A stretch of DNA of 6,099 nucleotides from Ignavibacteriales bacterium (GTDB lineage Bacteria; Bacteroidota; Ignavibacteria; Ignavibacteriales; Melioribacteraceae): NCBI GenBank assembly GCA_016929735.1, contig JAFGID010000130.1, positions 1-6,099 of the forward strand, in the 5' to 3' direction. This document shows, one piece after another, positions 1 through 5,531 of this stretch. The position numbers and the translations under genes were made by a program. The notes below the pieces were generated by a model. It was not told the origin of the DNA and did no database searches. It saw only the letters and a program-made list of their open reading frames with translations. How positions within the stretch are numbered: the stretch's first letter is position 1; each line of letters begins with the position of its first letter.

Positions 1-85
1 ACCGAGGGCCGGAATCGAACCGGCACGGGAACAAGTTCCCACAGGATTTTAAGTCCTGTGCGTCTACCAATTCCGCCACCCCGGC
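1..85 (-). tRNA. tRNA-Leu (anticodon UAA), lacking only the last base(s) at the window edge
   Basis: Read on the minus strand, this folds as a class II tRNA. The acceptor strand GCCGGGG (5' end at position 85) pairs with CCTCGGT at positions 1-7, with a G-U pair at the end and another inside. The anticodon stem CAGGA/TCCTG encloses the loop CTTAAAA, which gives anticodon UAA and decodes UUA/UUG leucine codons. A long variable arm (GGGAAC-TT-GTTCCC) is typical of tRNA-Leu. The T arm is GCCGG-TTCGATT-CCGGC. The discriminator base (position 73) and any CCA lie just outside the window. No anomaly is seen in the stems. Confidence 0.97.
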
Positions 86-98
86 AAATTTTGAGGTG

Positions 99-130
99 CA
101 AATATAAATATTTTATTCCTTTTCGGCAAA
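99..130 (-). promoter_or_regulatory. Bacteroidota-type promoter of tRNA-Leu
   Basis: On the minus strand, TTTG (130-127) is followed after 20 nt by TATATTTG (106-99). This is an exact match to the TTTG / TAnnTTTG (-33/-7) promoter consensus described for Bacteroidota housekeeping sigma factors. Transcription would start around position 92-95 and leave a 5' leader of about 10 nt before the tRNA at 85. The match is read directly; promoter activity is inferred. Confidence 0.7.
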
Positions 131-175
131 TAAAATTTGAATTTTTCACATATTTTTAAGGTCGTAAATTATTAT

Positions 176-207
176 TTTGTTAAAATTCAAAATATTTTAC
201 ATTATTG
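176..207 (+). promoter_or_regulatory. Weak candidate promoter for the plus-strand operon
   Basis: TTTG (176-179) and CATTATTG (200-207) are separated by 20 nt, the same spacing as in the tRNA promoter on the other strand. The second box differs from TAnnTTTG at two fixed positions, so the support is weak in a region this AT-rich. It sits 25 nt upstream of the ATG at 233. Positions 86-232 otherwise hold no gene or strong hairpin that I can see, so the promoter of this operon should lie there. Confidence 0.25.
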
Positions 208-232
208 TAACTAAAATTTGTAATTTTTGGAA

Positions 233-1081
233 ATGAAAAAATTATATATCATTTTATCATTTATTTTTATTACTGTTTTTCCTCAAGAGCTTGAATTGTT
301 AAGTACTATTGGAAATTTTGAGGAAGCAAATTCATTTTCCATAAACCCCGCCGGATTTATTTTTGTTACTGATGAAAATTCAAATATGCTATATAAAATA
401 GATACATTAGGAAACGTACTCCAAAAAATTGGTGGTTATGGCTGGTCGGAAATGTCATTCGATGCGCCTGTTGATGTATTTGCAACAACCCTCGAAGTTT
501 ATGTATGTGATAAAAATAATAGCAGAGTTCAGCTCTTTGATAAGGATTTGAATTTTATTAATGAATTTAAGACAGATCAAAATGAAAATTCAGATTATTA
601 TTTTTCTTACCCAATAAGTTGTGGTAAATCTAATCAAGGCGATTTTTTTATTTTAGATGCTGACAATTCAAGGATAATGAAATACGATATGAAGGGTAAA
701 TTTTTGCAAGTCATCGGAGGCATTGAATCGGGTGCTTTTGCATTATCCAATCCAAAAAAGATGGCTGTTTCTTCTTATGGTAATTTATTTGTAATAAATA
801 ATGAGCAGTTTATAGTTTTTGATCAGTTTGGGAACGGAGTTTTGAAATTAAATGTTGAATTTATACCTTCTAATATTAACATAACAAATGAAAAACTTAT
901 TTTGAATGATGATTGGACTATTAGATATTTGGATTTAATAAATGGTATTAGAAATTTTATAATCTACTCATTAGAGAATTATATCGATGATGAAATTGTT
1001 GAAGGACTTGTTTTCAATCAGCGGATGTATGTTTTAACTAAAGAACAAATTTACATTTTCAGAATTTCAAAAAGTGAATAG
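233..1081 (+). CDS. Secreted NHL-like six-bladed beta-propeller protein
   Basis: A 282-residue protein with an N-terminal signal peptide: MKK followed by a hydrophobic stretch to about residue 16, with cleavage likely near residues 17-20. There is no lipobox cysteine, so it is predicted to be periplasmic or exported. The rest is built of about six repeats of 30-38 residues resembling NHL blades, at roughly 33-68, 78-112, 126-162, 173-206, 211-240 and 250-278. Typical units are VYVCDKNNSRVQLFD and FFILDADNSRIMKYD, followed by a G-x-hydrophobic strand and IGG. Such propellers bind proteins, ligands or carbohydrates; no catalytic residues are recognisable, so the substrate is unknown. I chose the ATG at 233 over an in-frame TTG at 227 because MKK begins a clean signal peptide. 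No strong ribosome-binding site is seen. It is the first gene of the plus-strand operon, and its end overlaps the next gene by 8 nt. Confidence 0.85.
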   Translation: MKKLYIILSFIFITVFPQELELLSTIGNFEEANSFSINPAGFIFVTDENSNMLYKIDTLGNVLQKIGGYGWSEMSFDAPVDVFATTLEVYVCDKNNSRVQLFDKDLNFINEFKTDQNENSDYYFSYPISCGKSNQGDFFILDADNSRIMKYDMKGKFLQVIGGIESGAFALSNPKKMAVSSYGNLFVINNEQFIVFDQFGNGVLKLNVEFIPSNINITNEKLILNDDWTIRYLDLINGIRNFIIYSLENYIDDEIVEGLVFNQRMYVLTKEQIYIFRISKSE

Positions 1082-1529
1082 AAAAATTAAATTATCTTTA
1101 TTCTTACTTACAACTATCTGGTTACTTCTGATTCTATACCAAATGTTTCTGCCATTAAGTTCATTTTTAATAAAATCATATTTTATCATAGATAATATTT
1201 TTGGTGTTGTATGCCATCAGCAGGAGGATAAATTACTTACAATCTTCGGCATCAAAACGATGGTTTGTGCAAGATGTACAGGAATTTATCTCGGTATGTT
1301 TATCGGTTCAGTTTACATTTTGTTTCGCAGTATATCAAAAATAAATTTTAAAATTTTTATTTTTGCATTGCTTCCTATTTTATTTGATGTGATTTTTATT
1401 GAAGTTGGTTTATACGCTTATAATAAATTAGTTGCATTTTTAGCGGGTCTAATTTTCGGACTTATATTGTTTATATTTATATCATTAGCTATTAACTCAT
1501 TTTATCTTGAGAGGGAAAATAACAAATGA
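1074..1529 (+). CDS. DUF2085 family integral membrane protein
   Basis: A 151-residue protein starting at GTG 1074, inside the end of the propeller gene, so translation is probably coupled. Hydrophobic segments lie near residues 7-32, 70-88, 92-111 and 118-140, suggesting about four membrane helices. The diagnostic part is the stretch around residues 45-74: VVCHQQ (C47, H48), then CARCTGIYLG (C65, C68) at the start of a helix. This Cys-His plus CARCTGIY.G pattern is the hallmark of DUF2085 membrane proteins, whose biochemical role is not established. The cysteines and histidine suggest a metal site or thiol chemistry at the membrane surface (inference). An ATG at 1143 would remove the first helix, so the GTG start is preferred although no good ribosome-binding site precedes it. 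Confidence 0.85.
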   Translation: MNRKIKLSLFLLTTIWLLLILYQMFLPLSSFLIKSYFIIDNIFGVVCHQQEDKLLTIFGIKTMVCARCTGIYLGMFIGSVYILFRSISKINFKIFIFALLPILFDVIFIEVGLYAYNKLVAFLAGLIFGLILFIFISLAINSFYLERENNK

Positions 1530-2041
1530 AAAAATTGTTACCATCTTTAGTTTGCGGTTTTGCCGTGGGTGTCTTACAGGTAGTTCCATTTTTACGGGGC
1601 TTGTCATGCTGTTTACTCCTACCTGTTGCAGGAGTATTCTCGATTGTTCTATATCAGAAATCAACTGGATTAACTGATAAAATTCCATTTGGCAAAGGTG
1701 CTGGACTTGGATTATTAACGGGTATATTTGCCGCTTTGTTTACAACTTTTTTTGATACAATTATTACACTTATAACCAAAACCAATATTTTTGTCGAAGA
1801 ATTTGTAAATATCCAAAAAGCGTTTTCTGACTTACCATTTTCAGATGAAATGAAAAATGAACTTATAAATATGTACACATTAATCAGAGAGGACATAATA
1901 AATAATGGTTTCTCTCTCTGGTATACTTCGGGAATGTTATTCAGTAATTTAATCGCTGGAATTTTATTTGGATTAGTCGGTGGTCTTCTGGGTACTTATT
2001 TTATCAATGCTAAAAATTCAAATTATTATTCCTCGAGGTAA
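1526..2041 (+). CDS. Predicted four-helix membrane protein (DUF4199-like topology)
   Basis: A 171-residue hydrophobic protein of unknown function. Predicted membrane segments are near residues 5-22, 27-44, 57-84 and 132-160. The last two are glycine-rich with small-residue spacing that favours helix packing (GLGLLTGIFAALF; NLIAGILFGLVGGLLG). Between them lies a charged, probably helical loop of about 45 residues (86-130). Two helices, then a third, an acidic amphipathic loop and a last helix recall DUF4199 proteins of Bacteroidota. This is a resemblance in layout only and needs a profile search. Cysteines are at 10, 28 and 29. The ATG overlaps the previous stop as ATGA (4 nt), and a GAGAGGG ribosome-binding site at 1509-1515 supports the start. 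Confidence 0.75.
   Translation: MKKLLPSLVCGFAVGVLQVVPFLRGLSCCLLLPVAGVFSIVLYQKSTGLTDKIPFGKGAGLGLLTGIFAALFTTFFDTIITLITKTNIFVEEFVNIQKAFSDLPFSDEMKNELINMYTLIREDIINNGFSLWYTSGMLFSNLIAGILFGLVGGLLGTYFINAKNSNYYSSR
2035..2038 (+). promoter_or_regulatory. Ribosome-binding site of the small membrane protein gene
   Basis: GAGG lies 6 nt before the ATG at 2045 and overlaps the last codons of the preceding gene. The short 3-nt intergenic gap together with this site suggests translational coupling. Confidence 0.6.
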
Positions 2042-2044
2042 TTT

Positions 2045-2347
2045 ATGATAAGTGCATTTATTTTCTTTGCTCATTTTATTTTTATTTTAGTAATTTTCAC
2101 AAAAAAATGGCAGGAAGAAAAGCTGTCTACAGGAATAATAAATGTCGCTTTAATAATAATCCTTTTTTCTGTTTGCTGGTCTTTGACTTCCTGGATTACT
2201 CAGATGGTATTTGATGCGAAAGGTTTTGGTGTATTATTTGATAGGGATGCGATTGCACTAACAATTTTAGTCATTCCCGAATTTATCTTTTACAGGACTT
2301 TTTACGGCAAAGAAAAATCTATTGAATCCGAAATGGAAAAACAATAG
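2045..2347 (+). CDS. Small three-helix membrane protein, function unknown
   Basis: A 100-residue protein that I do not recognise. Hydrophobic segments at about residues 2-19, 30-54 and 68-84 predict three membrane helices. A basic/acidic loop (KKWQEEK) follows the first helix, and a charged C-terminal tail (EKSIESEMEKQ) is probably cytoplasmic or solvent-exposed. It starts 3 nt after the preceding stop behind a GAGG ribosome-binding site and is the last gene of the plus-strand operon. Its final 29 bp overlap the end of tonB on the opposite strand, and its CAA-TAG end forms one arm of the inverted repeat at 2304-2354. Its co-occurrence with two other small membrane proteins suggests a joint complex (inference). 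Confidence 0.75.
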   Translation: MISAFIFFAHFIFILVIFTKKWQEEKLSTGIINVALIIILFSVCWSLTSWITQMVFDAKGFGVLFDRDAIALTILVIPEFIFYRTFYGKEKSIESEMEKQ

Positions 2348-2354
2348 TTGCCGT
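2304..2354. terminator. Probable bidirectional terminator within the convergent gene overlap
   Basis: Two nested inverted repeats are present. The outer arms are ACGGCAA (2304-2310) and TTGCCGT (2348-2354); the inner arms are CTATTG (2319-2324) and CAATAG (2342-2347). A small TCC/GGA pair lies in the loop, and an 8-nt A-rich bulge sits on the left side only. On the plus strand the structure is followed by TTGATTTTTTTG. On the minus strand the inner stem is followed by ATTTTTCTTTG. Both gene stops (TAG at 2345-2347 plus, 2321-2319 minus) are part of the inner arms. The stems are short and interrupted, so the strength is uncertain. Confidence 0.5.
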
Positions 2355-2984
2355 TTGATTTTTTTGTTCTCTGTTCTTCGGTAAAGGTTCGAACCTCCAT
2401 TTTTTCAAAGATTGAATAGCTACCTGTTCAAATCTCGCATCAGCTTTTACTAATGTAAAAATTTGTCCCACGGTTCCATCAGGTAAAATCATAAATCTTA
2501 ATTTTACATCAGCATCCTTATTTACCCCAGTCGGATATTCAGGTATGATATAACTGTAAATTTTTCTTATATTTTGACCACCGAAATCGAGGTCAAAACC
2601 GTCATTGCTATTTCCCGGTCCTATTTGATTTTCTCCGTCTGTCTGAACAAATGGATTTGCTTCGTTTGTTGCTTCCTCTTTCTCTTTTGTTATTTTTTCG
2701 GGTTCAACTTTGATGTTATCATCATCAAGATTTTTTACAACAGGAACATCAATTTTATTTTCATCTTTTTTAACTTCCTTATCTTTCTCAGTCATTTCAA
2801 TTGGTTTTATTTCATCTGTCATCTTTTGTTTGTTGGATGAACTCATTGAACCTAAATCCACAAATCCGATTGTAACAAAATCGTCAAAATCACGTTCTAT
2901 ATGGAACGTAATTCCAAGAAAAAGGAACATAAACACTATGTGAAGGAATAGCGAAATAAAAAAAGATAATTTATCCGTTTTCAT
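2319..2984 (-). CDS. tonB: TonB family energy-transducing protein
   Basis: A 221-residue protein with the classic TonB layout. There is a short cytoplasmic start, then one membrane helix at about residues 8-26, a charged periplasmic linker rich in Lys/Glu/Asp (about 50-115), and a C-terminal TonB domain at about 139-221. The helix carries S11-x3-H15, matching the functionally important Ser/His pair of E. coli TonB. The C-terminal domain shows YIIPEYP, MILPDGTVGQI and the conserved KKWRFEPLP near its end. It would sit in the inner membrane, take up energy from ExbB/ExbD and pull on outer-membrane receptors. The linker is not strongly proline-rich, unlike that of enteric TonB. The ATG overlaps the exbD stop by 1 nt (TAATG), and AAGGA lies 9 nt upstream. 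Its 3' end overlaps the convergent gene by 29 bp. Confidence 0.93.
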   Translation of the reverse strand: MKTDKLSFFISLFLHIVFMFLFLGITFHIERDFDDFVTIGFVDLGSMSSSNKQKMTDEIKPIEMTEKDKEVKKDENKIDVPVVKNLDDDNIKVEPEKITKEKEEATNEANPFVQTDGENQIGPGNSNDGFDLDFGGQNIRKIYSYIIPEYPTGVNKDADVKLRFMILPDGTVGQIFTLVKADARFEQVAIQSLKKWRFEPLPKNREQKNQTATIVFPFRIQ

Positions 2985-3388
2985 TAGAATGGTTCCTTTT
3001 CTGTTTCTATTGTAAATTTATTTATTCCAATGCCCTTTGCGGCATCAATTACTTTAATCACTAAATCAATATCAACAGTTTTATCTGCCCTAATAATTAA
3101 ATTAGGGTCTTCATTTTCAGTGAGTATTAAACTTAATTCTCCAGCTAAAGTTTCAACTGTTACCATTTTTGGTCCGAGATACACTTCTTGATTTTCAGTT
3201 ATAGCAACCACAAATCTGGAAGTAGTCACTTGCTCATCATTTTTAGAACCAGGTAATTTAACTTTTACACCTGTTTGAATTACAAACTGCGAAGTCAATA
3301 GAAAGAAGATTAGCAATAACAAGACAATATCAGTCAGCGAGGAGAAATTAAAAATACTAAGAGGTTTATTTTTTACTTCAAATTTCAT
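2984..3388 (-). CDS. exbD: ExbD/TolR family biopolymer transport protein
   Basis: A 134-residue protein with one N-terminal membrane helix and a periplasmic domain, the usual size for ExbD. The helix contains SSLTDIVLLLLIFFLLTS, in which the Asp (residue 20 from this start) aligns with the essential proton-channel Asp25 of E. coli ExbD. The periplasmic part carries VKLPGS and the family-type NLIIRADKTVDIDLVIKVID. I chose the ATG at 3388 because GGTGAG lies 4 nt upstream and MKFEVKNKPL matches the usual ExbD beginning. A GTG at 3397 would add three residues (MSK). The gene lies 15 nt after exbB and overlaps tonB by 1 nt, as expected for a coupled exbB-exbD-tonB set. Confidence 0.93.
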   Translation of the reverse strand: MKFEVKNKPLSIFNFSSLTDIVLLLLIFFLLTSQFVIQTGVKVKLPGSKNDEQVTTSRFVVAITENQEVYLGPKMVTVETLAGELSLILTENEDPNLIIRADKTVDIDLVIKVIDAAKGIGINKFTIETEKEPF

Positions 3389-3392
3389 TTTG

Positions 3393-3398
3393 CTCACC
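3393..3398 (-). promoter_or_regulatory. Ribosome-binding site that decides the exbD start
   Basis: GGTGAG on the minus strand lies 4 nt before the ATG at 3388. The alternative GTG start at 3397 overlaps this sequence and has no ribosome-binding site of its own, which favours the ATG. Confidence 0.5.
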
Positions 3399-3403
3399 GT
3401 GAA

Positions 3404-4087
3404 TTATAATTCCAATTCAATTTCATCTTCAATATCGTCTGGGGTTAATTTTTTTGTATCAGTTTTTATTTCTTCAATTGTATCTACAAGGTCATTTGAG
3501 ATTGCTTCCATATCCATAACTAACTTTGTAATTTTTGCAGTAAGGAAATTATAGAATGTATAAGCTATTATACCAACTGCGAGTCCGAATGCAGTTGTAA
3601 TAAGTGCTTCCCAGATACCGCCAGCAAGATCGCTCGGATTTGCACCACCTTTTAAATCTTCGATACGCATAAATGCACCAATCATACCTGTAACAGTTCC
3701 GAGAAATCCAAGCAGGGGAGCCACTCCAGAAATTGTAGCAAGTAATGATAGTCCTTTCTCCAGTCTTGTAATTTCTTGACGTCCTGCATTTTCAAGTGCC
3801 TCTTTTACTCTTTCTCTGCCAAGGTGATATTTCTTTAATGATTTTTTAATAATGTTTGTTATAGGAGATTTCTTTTCTAAACAATAACTATGTGCGCCGG
3901 ATATATCACCGTGTTTTAGGAATCCTCTGATTTTAACAATCAGTGCAGGAATGTTTACCTTAGCTTTTCGGACTACAATATATTTATCAACAATGATTGC
4001 CACTGCAATAATTGAAGTAAGTAATATAGGTAGCATTAACCAACCACCTTTACTTAGTATTGAGAGCAAGTTGTTTACAGTTTCCAT
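3404..4087 (-). CDS. exbB: ExbB/TolQ/MotA family proton channel protein
   Basis: A 227-residue protein with three predicted membrane helices (about residues 15-37, 112-140 and 160-184) and a cytoplasmic loop between the first two, as in ExbB/TolQ. Key signatures are GGWLMLPIL at the N-terminus, GVAPLLGFLGTVTGMIGAF (120-138) and EALITTAFGLAVGI (160-173). T131 and T165 correspond to the channel threonines T148 and T181 of E. coli ExbB, and E160 to its conserved glutamate E176. It should form a pentamer around the ExbD helices and conduct protons to drive TonB. An acidic C-terminal tail (about 210-227) is cytoplasmic. The ATG at 4087 has AAAGGA 10 nt upstream (4098-4103). Since a tonB-type gene follows, ExbB is a better name than TolQ. 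Confidence 0.94.
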   Translation of the reverse strand: METVNNLLSILSKGGWLMLPILLTSIIAVAIIVDKYIVVRKAKVNIPALIVKIRGFLKHGDISGAHSYCLEKKSPITNIIKKSLKKYHLGRERVKEALENAGRQEITRLEKGLSLLATISGVAPLLGFLGTVTGMIGAFMRIEDLKGGANPSDLAGGIWEALITTAFGLAVGIIAYTFYNFLTAKITKLVMDMEAISNDLVDTIEEIKTDTKKLTPDDIEDEIELEL

Positions 4088-4121
4088 AAAATAATTTTCC
4101 TTTAATTTAAATATTTATCAA

Positions 4122-5498
4122 TTATATTTTTTTTGTGTAGTCTTCAGCTTCCTGACGAGATGAAAAATTTCCAATTCGAACTTTATAAAGAACACCTCCT
4201 TGCGAAGACTGAGATGAAAGTATATAAGCATCGTGTCCTTTTGAGTTTAATCCTCTAAAAAGTTTTTCTGCATTTGTTTTCGATTTATATGCTCCAACTT
4301 GAATTGTGTAGTAACCGTTTTCGAATAAAACCAATTTGTCATCAATGGTGTACGAATAATCAGTTCCTGTTTTTGTAATAGTGCTAGTTTTTATTGGTTC
4401 TTTTTTCTCTGGGATATTAGAAAATTCGTTTATAGTCTCATCAATATTGGTCTGAGAAATATCAGGTGTTAGTTGCTGAATAGTCTCTGCTGTGTCAATT
4501 AAATTTACAGGAGTTTTAGTATGTGTTATTTCTGTGTCTGTTGTTTTTTTTGCATCTCTAATACCTAAAAATGTTTCAAATTTATATCTGTATCTGTCGG
4601 GGATTACGTAAAAATATAATAATAATCCTATTGCAATAGCACCCAAAGCAATTAAAGTATATTTTAATGTTTTAGAAATGTGTTTTTCATCCTCATAAAG
4701 TTCTTCTTCGAATATTTTTTTTTCATCCGCTTCTTTTTCTTCACCAAAAACAAATGTTTCTTTATCGTCTATTTTTTCGTCATTAATAGTTTTCTTTACG
4801 ACTTTTGGTTCATCAAAAATTAATGGTCTTTCATATTTACTTTTTATTACAGTCTTATCAGGTTCTTTTTCTTCGGGTTTTTCAACATTAGATTCGTCAT
4901 CAAGTAATTCATCGTTGGCAAAAATAGAATCAAGGTTTAACTCCTCTTCGATTTTATCAAGGTCTTTGGTAATAATTTCATCCGGAGTTAATTTGCTGTA
5001 ATCTTTTTCAATGTCGAAATTTTTGAGTACTTGAGAACCTCGCAACAGTTCAATAGTTTTTCTTTCAATATTATTTAGAAAAATTTTAAATTTTGAATCA
5101 TCATCTATTTCTATAGAAAAATTTTCATCGAGAGATATTGCAGGTTTAGTAACACCAACCTCGAAAAATTTATCATCCAATTCTTGAAGTTCTTCATTTT
5201 TGGTTATATCAATTAAAATGAAGTTTGGTTTTAGATCAACATTCAACTCAAAAGGAACTGGTGAAAAGATTATCTTTTCCTTGTCATCTTTGTCGTAGTA
5301 TTTTATTCCTTCGGTTCCCTTTATTTTAATAACTTTTTGTTGAAGTTGAAAGACTCCAATTTCAGGAATGTTAATTGCTTCATTGGGTCTTAGATATTCA
5401 GAGATTTTTGAAATGAAAATTTTGAAAGCTAAATTGCGTTGAGATTCTTCGACCTCAAGTAATTTTGCAATTTTTTGGATAAGTAATTCTTTGTTCAT
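4122..5498 (-). CDS. HU-like DNA-binding / transmembrane / SPOR domain protein
   Basis: A 458-residue single-pass membrane protein with three parts. Residues 1-90 resemble an HU/IHF fold: helices in MNKELLIQKIAKLLEV, the turn and strand INIPEIGVFQLQ, then an arm and the strand KIIFSPVPFEL, which parallels the end of HU proteins. Residues 91-278 form a long, very acidic and probably disordered cytoplasmic linker. A membrane helix follows at about 279-298 (TLIALGAIAIGLLLYFYVIP). Residues 300-390 are a Ser/Thr-rich periplasmic spacer, and 396-458 form a SPOR domain (YYTIQVGAYKSKTNAEKLF; VLYKVRIGNFSSRQEAEDY). SPOR domains bind denuded peptidoglycan at division sites. HU-like/SPOR proteins of Bacteroidota have been proposed, from comparative genomics, to link chromosome and cell wall. 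The arm lacks the canonical RNP motif, so DNA binding is not assured. AGGAG lies 6 nt before the ATG. Confidence 0.85.
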   Translation of the reverse strand: MNKELLIQKIAKLLEVEESQRNLAFKIFISKISEYLRPNEAINIPEIGVFQLQQKVIKIKGTEGIKYYDKDDKEKIIFSPVPFELNVDLKPNFILIDITKNEELQELDDKFFEVGVTKPAISLDENFSIEIDDDSKFKIFLNNIERKTIELLRGSQVLKNFDIEKDYSKLTPDEIITKDLDKIEEELNLDSIFANDELLDDESNVEKPEEKEPDKTVIKSKYERPLIFDEPKVVKKTINDEKIDDKETFVFGEEKEADEKKIFEEELYEDEKHISKTLKYTLIALGAIAIGLLLYFYVIPDRYRYKFETFLGIRDAKKTTDTEITHTKTPVNLIDTAETIQQLTPDISQTNIDETINEFSNIPEKKEPIKTSTITKTGTDYSYTIDDKLVLFENGYYTIQVGAYKSKTNAEKLFRGLNSKGHDAYILSSQSSQGGVLYKVRIGNFSSRQEAEDYTKKI

Positions 5499-5504
5499 TT
5501 TTTA

Positions 5505-5522
5505 CTCCTAAATTTTAAGGAG
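5505..5522 (-). promoter_or_regulatory. Ribosome-binding site of the HU/SPOR gene within a small hairpin
   Basis: On the minus strand, AGGAG (5509-5505) lies 6 nt before the ATG at 5498. It is complementary to CTCCT (5522-5518) just upstream, leaving an 8-nt loop. The 5-bp stem could mask the ribosome-binding site until a ribosome finishing the upstream gene (stop at 5534-5532) opens it. The ribosome-binding site is firm; the regulatory role is inferred. Confidence 0.4.
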
Positions 5523-5531
5523 AATAATTAA

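Noticed and set aside
227..232. TTG at 227 as an earlier start of the propeller gene
   Set aside because: It adds only Met-Glu before MKK, has no ribosome-binding site and puts an acidic residue ahead of the basic signal-peptide start. ATG at 233 is better.
1497..1896. Two minus-strand open frames opposite the second and third plus-strand genes
   Set aside because: They are antisense to well-supported membrane protein genes with ribosome-binding sites. Their translations show no domain features.
2031..2038. Palindrome CCTCGAGG just before the 100-residue membrane protein gene
   Set aside because: It is only 8 nt and spans coding sequence plus the GAGG ribosome-binding site. There is no second copy or spacing that would suggest an operator.
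2385..2396. Perfect 12-nt palindrome AGGTTCGAACCT, also similar to a tRNA T-arm core
   Set aside because: It falls inside tonB and encodes the conserved WRFEPL stretch (codons AGG TTC GAA CCT). No tRNA stems surround it, so it is coding sequence and coincidence.
2574..2943. Two plus-strand open frames of 77 and 88 codons opposite tonB
   Set aside because: They lie wholly within tonB on the opposite strand. The translations are low-complexity Phe/Ile/Ser-rich readings of the Lys/Glu-rich linker, with no support as genes.
4700..5000. Repetitive-looking TTC/TTT-rich stretch that might be a repeat array
   Set aside because: It encodes the acidic Glu/Asp/Lys linker of the HU/SPOR protein. The units are not regular in length or sequence, so it is neither a tandem repeat nor a CRISPR array.
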